Below are positions 45,480 to 56,305 of a DNA stretch of 64,000 nucleotides, one piece after another; the first letter of the stretch is position 1; every line of letters begins with the position of its first letter. The position numbers were made by a program, and so were the translations under genes. The DNA comes from Luscinia megarhynchos. Taxonomy: Eukaryota > Chordata > Aves > Passeriformes > Turdidae. The notes beneath the pieces are model-generated. The model searched no databases. It was not told the origin of the DNA and saw only the letters and a program-made list of their open reading frames with translations. Location: positions 46,219,761 through 46,283,760 of the forward strand of contig CM067592.1 of NCBI GenBank assembly GCA_034336665.1, read 5' to 3'.

Positions 45480-45766
45480 GGTTAAAAAGCAGGAAAGACT
45501 CTTTGGAAGCGAGCGCTGCCGTTGCTGCCGCCCTCCGCAGCTGCCCTGGGGATGGACGGAGCGCGCTCGCCATCCCGAGTGCGGGCGGAGGGCAAGGACG
45601 GACCAAAGCGGGGCCGGGCGGGGGCCGAGCCGGGCGCAGCTGTTCTGGGCCGGGAGGGGCGGCGGGGCCGGGCCCCGCTGAGTGACGGCGCGGGCCGGGG
45701 CCGCGGCCGCCCGGACCCCCGCCCCCCGGCAGCGGCGGAGCCGGCGCGGCCAGGACGAGCCGCCCG

Positions 45767-46017
45767 GGCTCGGCGCGGCTCGGCTCGGCTCGGCTCGGCT
45801 CGGCGCGGCTCGGCTGGCTCGGCTCGGCTCGGCTCGGCTCGGCTCGGCTCGGCTCGGCTCGGCTCGGCTCTCGGCTCGGCTCGGCTCGGCTCGGCTCGGC
45901 GCGGCTCGGCTCGGCGCGGCTCGGCTCGGCTCGGCTCGGCTCGGCTCGGCTCGGCTCGGCTCGGCTCGGCTCGGCTCGGCGCGGCTCGGCTCGGCTCGGC
46001 TCGGCTCGGCTCGGCGC
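45767..46017 (+). repeat. (GGCTC)n pentanucleotide array, about 250 bp
   Basis: About 50 units of GGCTC with occasional GGCGC variants and a few short or partial units, ending 9 nt before a GTAAGC donor. It has no stop codon in any frame, so long artificial open frames (Leu-Gly-Ser-Ala-Arg and Glu-Pro-Ser-Arg-Ala repeats) cross it on both strands. Confidence 0.98.
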
Positions 46018-46281
46018 ACGGTGCGGTAAGCGGGCGAGGGGCGGCGGGCCCGGCTCCGATCGGGGCAGAACATTGGGCCGGCACCGGGCGGCCCGGCTCG
46101 ACAGAAACAGCGGCCGGCGCTGCGGTCCGGGCAGCGCGCAGGAAAGGGGAGCGGCTGCTGGGGTCTGGGTCAGCCTCGCCGCCCGCCTGCATCCCTGCCT
46201 GCCTGCCGGGAGCCGTGCCCGGAGCTGCGAGCGCTGCGCCGGGATGCGCAGAGCCGGCGGCAGCCGGGGATCCCCGGGCCC

Positions 46282-46357
46282 GCGGTGCCGAGGTGTCCCC
46301 CGGGGCAGGCGGTGTCCCCGCGGTGCCGAGGTGTCCCCCGGGGCAGGCGGGGGCCCG
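46282..46357 (+). repeat. 38-bp tandem repeat, two copies
   Basis: The unit starting GCGGTGCCGAGGTGTCCCCC at 46282 recurs at 46320, giving a period of 38. The second copy diverges near its end. It lies inside the CpG island. Confidence 0.9.
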
Positions 46358-46373
46358 CGGCGGAGGCGCTGGA

Positions 46374-46421
46374 ACGGACGGACGGACGGACGGACGGACG
46401 GACGGACGGACGGACGGACGG
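46374..46421 (+). repeat. (ACGG)12 tetranucleotide array
   Basis: Twelve perfect ACGG units, each containing a CpG, at the downstream part of the CpG island. Confidence 0.98.
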
Positions 46422-46519
46422 CAGCCGGCGGCTCTCACGCGTGTCCGAGGCGAATCCCGGCGGGGATCGGGGTGCTGGCGCGGTGAGAGGAGAGGGCTCT
46501 GCACAGCACTGAGCAGGTT

Positions 46520-49500
46520 GCACGGGGCACCGAGAGTTCTTTTTTACTGCTGTTTCTTGCGTTTGTAATCCCCGGAGCTCATCTAGGGGATGGTTTTCCA
46601 GATCGCTGCTTTTGTAAGGGACAAGTGGAAGTTAGCAGGGGGAAAGGTTCATTGAGGCTGTGTGTTGTATCTCTCTTGGCGCTACTTTCTCCAGCTTGAA
46701 ATAGTCACTGTCTTGAAAGGCACTTCCTATCCCAAAGACAACCTTTCTTCACTCAGATGGACACAGCTTCTGCCCTCACTCCTGAGCTCATGTACTGCCC
46801 TCTGATTTTTAAATGGTCATGCATGGTTTCTTGGGCAGAATCCATTGCCCTCTTCCTCCCTTCAGAGCCAGCTGCTCTACCCTTATGTGGAGGTCCTTTC
46901 TACTTGCTTTACATCTTTCTTTGGGTGTTGGGCCTTGAGCCAGAAGGGTGCTCAGCCATGTGACAGAAGTTTTAAGCGTTTTTAATTTTTTTTAAATGGC
47001 TTTTTTATGTGTGACCTGCCAGATCATGCAGGAGTGAAGAGTGACTTCCTCATTTCTCTTAAGAGAGACAAGATTTGTGCTGAGAGGTGGCACCTTTTCA
47101 CAGACTATCTGATAGAGCAAATACTGGATTAGGTTTTTGGGCAGGCAATCCCTACTTCAGGTTATAGTAGTGAGCTCTTCTGCCCTCTTAAGAGGAGGAG
47201 CTGGGCTACAGCATTAAAGCCAAATACCATCCTGCCTCCACTGCAGTCCCCAGAGCCAGAAGCCTTTTGCAGTGCAGTAGAAGTGTCTGCACTGCTGTCC
47301 CTTGACAGCGTCTGTACCTGATGTACACACAGCTGGGTATTCCAACAAGAACACTGCATCACAGGCTCACTGCTCCTCATCTCAAAGTCTGTCTTCCCCC
47401 TGTCAGGGCTCTTCCCCCACCCCTCCTTCAGCATTGCATTGTTTTTCAGCCTGACTCATCTTGTTCTTCTCCACACACTTCTCAGCTGTGAAAGTCTGCT
47501 GCCTTTTCTCCAGATACTGTGGTTTTGCATAATAGTGGAAATATGTTGCTTGTTCCCCCACCCCTTGTAGTGTATTTGGGAAAGCCAAACAGGTATGGAA
47601 ACGGTCTGGTCTATCTCATTACTGATTTTCTTTGTGCAAGTTTTACTTTCATTCACCCAAAGGAACATTTGATTTATCTTTACAAAAGATTCTGAATTAC
47701 CCTTTGTAAGAAGCACCAGTCCCTCTATTGCCAGATGTGTAGCTCCTATTCCCCAAAGCAATGTGCTACTAAATGCAGTGCTCCTGATGAATTGTTATAC
47801 TTTTCTGTGTGCTGCTTCACTGTTTTTCCAGTCTGTGGAGTTTTTGTGAAAGCACAGCTAGGGGAAAAGAAACTGTGATCTGCCTTCTGATTATTTTTTT
47901 TTCTATAGCTGAGAGTCATTTGCACATTATGAGCTAAGAAGACTGTCTTCACTTTTCTGTTCAGGCAAAGACCTCTTTTCACTTGGTAAAGTTACCAGAC
48001 TCTTGGAAGAAACAGGACATAAAGTTGTGTTCCATGACTGCATGGTGCTAAATGCCCCATGTTCTTGGGCACAGGGATGCAGCACAATGGGAGGCCCAGT
48101 GGTTCTATAGCCCATCCCAGCTCACAGCAGACCTCTCCTCACGTAGGGAGTTCTGGCTTTGTATGGCCCATGTCTGCAAATCCCAAAAGAGGGAGATCCC
48201 CCCTCCCTGAAGCCTTGCCTTAGAGCTGCATCACCCTCCTGGGAGGCAGTCCTTCCCTCTTGTTCATGGTGAGTGAGATAAACATGTAGCAGAGCTGTCC
48301 TGGGTCGGACCTAAGTCTCTACATCCCACGATACTCTGGCTGGCAGCAGCCTGGGGAGAAGCTTAGAAGCAAGGTTGCAGTGATGCTTCCCCAGAGCTCG
48401 TCCCCCTTCATTCACTGCGCAGTTTGGACACTCTCCCAGCTGGAGCTGGTTTCTTTGTGTCTGCAGACTTGCGTGAGGGTCTCGCCCCTGTTAAGTGCCT
48501 CGCTCAGATTTGGCGCACACTGTGTGCAGCATACTCACTGCTGCTGGAACAGTGCTCATTTTGCTTCAGTGTTAATTAAGCATCAACCAGTCTGGGGCTT
48601 ATTAGCTGCACCTTGGTGGGGCATTTCACTGCCATTCCCTGTGCTTCAGCCACGCAGGCAGTAGGGTGGGACTGGGATGTGCAGACATTCATGTGTTACT
48701 AACTAGCTTGCTTGGCTTCTGGCAGTCTGGCAGCGCTCTTTCATGGGACACGGGCACTGCCTGTCTCGGGATCTGAGGCACTGCTCAGTGCAGGACAGCA
48801 GCCTTTCTGCTCTTATGTTCACAATGCACCCATTGGGCCCCCTGCAAAACCAGAGTGTGCCACAGAAACAGGAGTGTCCATCTGAGGAATAAGAGATACT
48901 CAGGCAAGAAACCCGGGAGCACTTTCCAGAGAAGATTGTGCTGGCTGTGAAGGTTCCAAGTGGAAGGGCTCAAGTTACAGAGCAGGAACTGAGTGCAGTG
49001 TCACTAATGACTCAAGTGTGCCCACATGCTTTTCACAGAGATTAGTAATTAAGCAACTGAGCGCATGCCAGGTGCATGAGAGAACCTCACCCAAATAGGA
49101 GAACACATAACTCTGTTTACAAGTGTGTGTTTAAAAATATGTAAAGTGGGGGAGATACAGCTGGGATGCTTTGTGTTTGGGCAGATCTTGGCCTGGTCAC
49201 CAAACATCCAGGCTAATTGCTGAGGAGAAAGACCAGTACACTGGTGAGAGCCAGTATTGAGTTGTGGCTTGCAGGCTGCAGGAGTATTGACAAGAGAAGG
49301 GCCAGGAGACAGGCAGTTCCTGGATTAGGGTTAGGATTTGGGTGAGCTGAGAAGACTGAGGAGAATGCAAGCAGTGTGAGACTCCTCAGCTCTCGTGGAT
49401 AAAGGGAGAGGTCACTTAGCTTGAGCACAAGGAGCCTTCCCTAGTGCATGACCTCAGACAACAAGCTGTTTGCTGTGGAGCTGTCAAGTGCCAGGATGGG

Positions 49501-52500
49501 AATGTCAGCTCTGATATGAGAATATCCATGGGAATGAAGCTGCATCATCAGTAAGTCTTGCCTATGGGCTGTTGAACTTCACTGCTGCAGGGGTTTGGGC
49601 GGTGACTATAGCTCCAGATACTGTTACGTGTTCTGCACGGCTGGTATGCCACTGGGAGAGTCAGAAATCTTGTGCTTTGATAGACCCAAAATGCCTTCTT
49701 CCAGATGTTTCCTTTCAATTGTGAATTTCAGGATGTCTTACATTAGGAGCTGCTAGTCAGGACGAAACCTAGATCTTCCTTGGAAATCTAAAGTTTCCTG
49801 AAGAGACAGCAGATTGCATTTCCTTAAGCATGAGCCTCTTGCAGGGAGGTTGAGAGTCTTTCTTGTTGATGGCTGACTTGCCTGGAGTGATGAGAGTGTG
49901 TGGTGTGCTCTGCTTTCTACATTTGACATAGCAGAGTGTCTCACCATTGAAAGCATCTCCTGTCTCTTCTCTGTCCACTCTTCTCATCCAGGACATGAAT
50001 TTGTGTTTTTCCTTCTTAAAATATCATTTCCCTTTAGGCAGCACGTGACTGACTGCAGGTTGGGTCACTTCCCTTCTCCAGGTTGAGTAAGTCAAATTGC
50101 CTTTTCATTTTCAGCTTGGAGAGACCCGTTTTCTACTAGAGGACATGAAATTGCATGCAGCATTCAGCTGCCTGCTCAGTGGTGCTAAGCAGAGGGTCCC
50201 CTTCTGGCAGAGGAACCCCCAGTCTCCTGGCTGGACACTTTCTAATGCAGCTTGGACTTCAAAGCCAGAGCAGAGTCTACTGAAAGTCTTTTGTGGCTTT
50301 AACAGAAATTTTCAATATCTTGTGCATTCAGGGTGGTGGTGCAGAGCCCAGGCAGAGCAACAGTGCTTGGTGCTGCAGCCTGGATGTGTGTTTATGGCTT
50401 GTTAAAATGATGCTTTCCTCTCTGCCTGAGAAAATGAGATCTGCTTGAAAAGGGACCTACAGAAAAGTGCAGGAGGCCATTGCCTCAAGAGACTGGCCCA
50501 GGCAGGTATCTTCCTTCCATTTTTAGGAGAACAATGTTCATTTGAAGTGGAGTAAACTTTTGAATGCCTGTACCTCGGGTGCAGGGCTTGTAGTCACTCA
50601 CAAAGGCACTGCTGGGCACGGGTGAGAGAAGAGACTGTGGGGCTGAGGGGGGTGTTTGTACCTTTGTGCTGAGAGGAGACACACCTGTACCAGCACACCT
50701 GCACTGACTTCCCTTCTGGGCAGGTAAACCGTGATTGCAGGCACCCAGCAGTGAAGACTTCTGTTGTGTGTGGCTGTGTGATGACACTGGCCATGGATAC
50801 AGCCCCTCCTCTGCCTGATTTCCTGCTGGGTTTTGCACAGCTCACACAAATTAACATTTTTAGATGTGGTCTCAGTAGGAGCTGGTGTCCAGCTTTCCCT
50901 TTGCTGCTGCTGGATCTGGCCATGATTTGTTGCTCAGTTCGTCAAACTGCAGGGAGCTGGTTGTGTTTGGTTGCCCAGTGACTCGAAAAGCAGGGTTGAC
51001 CATGGAGTCGCCAGCACCCAATTATGTTGTTTGAAAGTTGTCCCAGAGGGGAGAATCAGCAGAGACTCACTTTCTGGTGGACTGATCTCCTTCACCTCTC
51101 CATGCCCGCCATGCCTGCTCCAGCAGCATGTGTGTAACAGCTTTGCCTTCACCGGGGGCTTCTGGTACCCCCCTGCCTTGCCCTAGAACACCATGCAGGT
51201 GCCCCAGCTCTCCTCCATTTCCTCACTGCCAGCCAAAGGAGATCTCTAGGCTGACAGACCCTTTGCACACATGTGCAGCTTTCAGGTTTGTCAGAGGACT
51301 GATCACATAAGAGACAGTTTTCGCTTAGAAACGAACTGGAGGTGATTTGGCCTCTCATCAGCACAGCTTGCATCTTAGATCTGCACCTAGCTGACTCATT
51401 GAGATTTAACTGTATGCACAGAAAGTACCTAGCTTCTCTTGAATTTATACGAAATGGTCACTTGAGGTATGTGTAGCTCCTCCATCAAAAAACCCTCAGA
51501 TGCCGGCATTTATCTTTTAAGTTATGCTGCAAGTCAAAAAAAGAAAAAAAAAAAAAAGGTGATTGTAGCAACTATAGAGGGGATGTTTGATACTGGCTTT
51601 TTATTTTTATACTGCAAAAATAATAGCTCTGGACTTTGCCTCAGGTTTATACTTAAGCTGTAAAAAAAAATATTATTAATCCAAACCCTGTATGAGTCAA
51701 ACAGGAACAATTTTCAAGCCATCTCTTATGATATGAATTCCTGCCTTCACTGCTCCTTAAATACACTTTCATCCTGAAAGGACTTAATCCTTTAAATTTG
51801 GCAGTTTTTTAAAGAGTCATCAAGAGCTATGCTGGCCACACTCGGCCACTTCCTCATCCCAAAATCCAAGCCCCATGGTCTGCTTTCACATTTCAGAGCA
51901 CAGAAAAGGTTTCGTGGTAGATTCGAGGGATGTCTGGGCAAGAGGGTTAATTTTTTGGGCCTGGCTCTCATTATATGTCAGAGTACACAGATTTCCTGTC
52001 CTCTGCCTTTGGTGGTTGTGGGTGGTGGTGACCAGGGGTGCCCCAAACCCTCCCAAGTGCTGAGCCCTGGGCATGGTGGCCGCATGCTGCCGCCTGCGCA
52101 GACCCCGGAGTCAGGGCTGGCTTGGACTGGAAACACAATTTATCCCTGGAAAGCCCTGCGCCTTGCTGAGCTTAGCTGCTCTTTCTCCCTGCATTTTGCA
52201 GGAAAAGAAGTGCTTTCTGTGCTGTCCTGGGGTTGGCATGCTGGTGCGTGAGGGAGGTTGTGCGGGGAGGCTCTGGGCTGCCTGGCACCGTGTGCCAGAT
52301 GTGCCACACAGCACCCGTGGCGTTCATTGTGACATCTTTGTCTTTTCTTGAAATTTGTCCTGCTGCTGCTCCTGTCACTTTAGCCAGTTATTCCTCATTG
52401 TTGTTTTTCCCGGGGCTGTCGGATCATGGGGGGATAATCGTCAGACCCCCTGACTCGGCAGTATGGGAGCTGCTCCACAGCCTCCCCGAGCAGCCTGCTG

Positions 52501-55500
52501 TAGCCTAAGCCCATTCCTGCCTGCTCCTGCCCTCCTGGAGAGCACGGCCCTGTACAGACCCTGCCCTTGGCAGGGTGTCACACGGCGGGCCCGCTTTCCC
52601 GGATGGGTTTCCACGCTTCCCCGAGCAGACGTCAGTGCTGCTCTCAGATTTCTGTGGCGCCCCAAAAAGGTCATGGTGCTGCAGGGGGCTGTACCAGCCC
52701 AAAGCACTGTGGGAGAGTTATTCCCAGTGTCGTACAAGATGCTTTTCGTTTTCACTTATTTTCATTCGTTTGCTCAGCTTTTTTGAACCCTTCAGAAAGA
52801 AACTGTTCTATCCCCCTCACCATCAGAAATGTTGTTGTATTTTCCCATATTCATGGTGAGAAGAGTCTTCCCTGTTGACCTTTTATTATTTCCCATCCAA
52901 TTAAATTTTTCTCCTTTAACAGTTTTAGCGATTGTTGTGCATTCCAACCTATGTGCTCTTCAGACTTCAGTGCAACTGCTTGGGCTGTCTTCCTGTGTCT
53001 GACAAGTACTTTGAACAAAGATACCTAATATCTTGCTGTCTTTATGAATTTCAATGTTTTGAGGACTTAAAGTTGCAACAGTGTCAGTTCTGCGCTGTAT
53101 CTGTATGCTACACTTACATTCTTTTGTGATGCTTCCTTAATTGATTGAATGAGGAGTGATAGGGTTAATGAAAAAGACTGAGAACTCAAGTTGTGCTGAA
53201 GGGTCTTCTTGCTTAGTTTGAGCTCAGGTGAAGATGGGACCTGTGTTAAACCGTGCTTGTACTCTGGCACAAGTCAGGGAGAGCTGTTTGTGGTGGTGGG
53301 TGTTTCAGTACTCTCTAAACGAAAATAATTACACTTAGCCAGAATTTACCTGCTTTCGTATCTTTGGTAGTTCAAAGCCCTCTTGCCATTTCCAGCAGAT
53401 GGGCTGGTTTGTCTTTTCTCCCAGCACTCATTAGGGAGATAAGGTAGAAGAGCCTGGGATGGGGAGATAAGGGAGCGCCAGTGAGCACACTGGTCCCGGA
53501 GGCTGTGCTGGAGAACACGATGCTGAAAGCCTGGTTCTGCAGGCAGGGGAGCAGTACAGAATGTCCTGCTGCCACGGCCAAGGCTGCTGCTCCTGACGAG
53601 CAGCCCTCTCGGGGTGCTCTCAGCAGGAGATGTGCGAGGTGCCAGCGCTGCCCGGCTGCACCAGCAAGTCTGGGAAGGAGCTGTGCCCCCGACACCTCCC
53701 TTTGGGGTATGTAGCAAACCTAATTCTCCCCATGGGATGTCAGCTACGTTTCAGCAGGCTCTGCACCTGTCTCCAGCCCTCAGAGCCTTTGCTATATGCA
53801 GGCCTGGCTTCATATCTCCACAAGATGCTTTGAAACCCGAAGCGTTTTCCAGCAGCGTTCCCGTGTGCGCTGACATTGCACCGACGTCCTGTGTCTGTCC
53901 TGCCTTTCGCCTCCCGGTGCTGACATCCCTGTCCTTCTGCAGGGACCCAACAAGGTCACCCTGGGGCTGCACTCTGGCCCCAGACAGGCCCCTGCTTGCA
54001 GCCTTGCCTGCCTTCCTGGAAGGGTCTGTGGCTGCTCTGGGAATAGCTGTCCTTGTGTAGCCAAGACAGATATTGCCACGTGTGTGGCAGGTGTGAGTAT
54101 TTTAAGCCATTATAGGGAATTTAGTGGCCTGGGGTGGGTTATTCTCTGCCTTCCTCCTTGCTCCAGCTCCTTCCACAGCAGAATGGTCAAAACTGCATAT
54201 GGCAGATGAAATCCAGGCTAGCTGTGGCTCGTGCATGGTAGTCTAAGGCTGCAGTAGCACAGCACATATCCAGATCCGAGCCCAGACTGCTTTTCTAGGA
54301 TCTCCCACATCAGTGCTCGTGGGTAACTGCAGTAAAGGCTGTGCCCTTCTCTCTGCCTGCAGGAAGGGCATGTTGCAGGGGCTGAGCTGCTGGACATGGC
54401 TCGTGGGCTGGCTGGTGTGTGGCTCTGCCTGCCGCCTCGCAGCACAGGGAGCCCTGCACTGGGGGTGCAGGGTGCTGGTGAAGCACAGGAGTGTGGGGCT
54501 CCTTCCACCTCGCTCAGCCAGACCCACTGAGCCCCATCGCTCCTGCTGCCTCTCCACCTCTTGGCTGCCCTTGGCTCCAGTGCCCACAGGCTGATGGCTG
54601 CTGCTTGGAGCAAACCAGCCCAATGAGAAGCTGGTTTTCACCCTCTCAGTTCCCAGCTGAGGGAGCTTCAGGGGCTGTTTCTCCCATCACGAAGGCACCA
54701 TCTCTGCACGCTTCACCTCCAGAGTGTGGAGTGGCAGGAATGTGAGTAATGCAGGAATTGCCATCACACTAGTGGGAAACCAAACATCTGACAAGATGAC
54801 AGCTTCTAAATTTAAGGGCTTGCTGTTGAGAAAGCATGTGTGCATTACTGTGCCCTTTTGTGACCAAGCTAAAGATCATCTTCCTATCTGGAAGAGCAGC
54901 TGTGTTGTAACTTGTACAAAGAAACTTCTCCACAAATGAAGAGTGATCATAAAAGCATAATCTGTCCTGAGGGGACAAGCAAAGCTGGAGAGATGTGATT
55001 CAGGGTAGGGCTGTGATGTTCCACAGGAGCTGAAGAGTCCATTTATAGAAGCTCAAAAAATGTTTGGCTCCCTGAAAAATACACAGGCCTTGCTGTTATT
55101 TTTAATGTAAATGTCACTCAAAAGAATGGCAAAACTTTAAGAAAAGTCACTTTGAATTATCTAGGACTCAGTATTCTCCATAAAAACACAGCCAAAAAAA
55201 AAAAAAGTACAGACAGTGCTTTGAAACAGAAGGACACTGTGAGCGAAAGAGCAGAGCTGGATACACTTTGTGTTGTGCTGAAAGCACTTTTAACCCACCT
55301 GAATATTTTAAACACATTGACCCTGTCTCTGCAGTCTTTTCGCTTGCACAGGTCTAGTTCCATGCATGTGATTGTGTATGGCTCATTGTATTAGGAGACA
55401 TGGACCAAACCTCGGGGTCAGCAGGGATTACCCAGACAGACCATTCACCTCTCTTCTTGAAGGATCGGTTTAGAACGTGCAGTAGCACACAGGTCAGCTG

Positions 55501-56141
55501 CTTAGCTGGCAGCAGTGCAAACATGTGCTGTCTCAGGAAAGGTGAGTCACTCAATAGCCCATTTAACTGGCAGCCTCCTGAAACTGAGTGGATAATACTT
55601 CCTGATCTCCTTGTGGCTTTAAAACACGGGAAGAAGTGCCCTGCACTGGAGCCTCGTGGAGGTTTTCAGGGCTCAGAGGTACTCAGTGGTGCTACAAATC
55701 TCTTTTCCCATCTGGTGTCAATGTTATCTGGAGTGCCCTGTGCAGGGCGGTGTTACTGGGGGCTTGTGAGGACAAGAGAGCTGCATACGCTATGACTTCT
55801 GGTTTATTGTCCTTCGAAGAAATAAATGCCTAGGACTCTTCATTAACGCCTAGCACTGCTTGCAGAAAGACGTCCCTGGCCAGGGTCCGGTACAAAGAGC
55901 TTCCTCTGTCCTGCCCCATAAATCCGTGATGGGGCAATGTGCTGCCAGAGCCGCACCACTCTCACGTCCCTGGGTGATTATGTGTGTGCAGGATATGAAT
56001 GGGGACCCTCAGCAATCTTTTGAAATCAGCCATGCCTTTAGCATAAATCTGCAACCCTGGGTGTTCAGTGTTTCCCAGCCAGGCAGGCTGCAGCATCATT
56101 CCTCATGTGTTCAGCGTTAATGCTTCTTGTTTTCATGTCAG
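46520..56141. other. Upstream/5' intron region of TMOD1, no coding gene seen
   Basis: 9.6 kb that would be the first TMOD1 intron if transcription starts in the CpG island. It is moderately GC-rich, especially 52000-52700 and 53450-54750, with many short open frames on both strands but no recognisable protein. A run of A with one G (about 51537-51558) is the only clear simple repeat. A possible alternative 5' exon ends at 55541 (see findings). Confidence 0.55.
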
Positions 56142-56185
56142 GTTCTGTTACAGCGTAAAAGTGAGATCCACGAGACTCCTCTAAG

Positions 56186-56305
56186 ATGTCTTACAGAAAG
56201 GAGCTAGAAAAATACCGAGACCTAGATGAAGATCAGATCCTTGGAGCTCTGACAGAAGAGGAGCTCAGGAAGTTAGAGAATGAACTGGAAGAGCTGGATC
56301 CTGAT
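56186..56305 (+). CDS. TMOD1: TMOD1 coding exon 1: start and tropomyosin-binding site 1
   Basis: 40 codons from ATG to GAT, donor CCTGAT|GTAAGT, phase 0. It encodes MSYRKELEKYRDLDED and LTEEELRKLENELEELDPD. Just upstream, 5' UTR acceptors are possible at 56141 (TTTTCATGTCAG) or 56153 (TGTTACAG), so this is the first coding but not the first transcribed exon. Confidence 0.97.

Larger units (their letters stand above)
45480..46500 (+). promoter_or_regulatory. TMOD1: CpG island, likely distal promoter and 5' exon of TMOD1
   Basis: About 1 kb of extremely GC- and CpG-rich sequence, unlike anything else in the window apart from part of the LTR. It lies between the end of TDRD7 and the first TMOD1 coding exon, 9.7 kb upstream of that ATG. 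Known tropomodulin genes have non-coding 5' exons and more than one promoter. Consensus donors GCG|GTAAGC (46026) and GCG|GTGAGA (near 46480) could end a 5' UTR exon that splices to an acceptor before 56186. No TATA box was recognised. The TMOD1 assignment is by position only. Confidence 0.6.

Noticed and set aside
45171..46568. Very long open frames (300-348 codons) on both strands with Arg-Ala-Glu-Pro-Ser or Leu-Gly-Ser-Ala-Arg repeats
   Set aside because: They are produced by the GGCTC pentanucleotide array, which lacks stop codons in all six frames; there is no unique conserved protein sequence.
49323..49335. Telomere-like ATTAGGGTTAGG
   Set aside because: Only about two units; too short to call an interstitial telomeric repeat.
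55400..55795. 131-codon plus-strand frame upstream of TMOD1
   Set aside because: No resemblance to tropomodulin; the true TMOD1 start at 56186 has the invariant family N-terminus, so any exon here would be untranslated.
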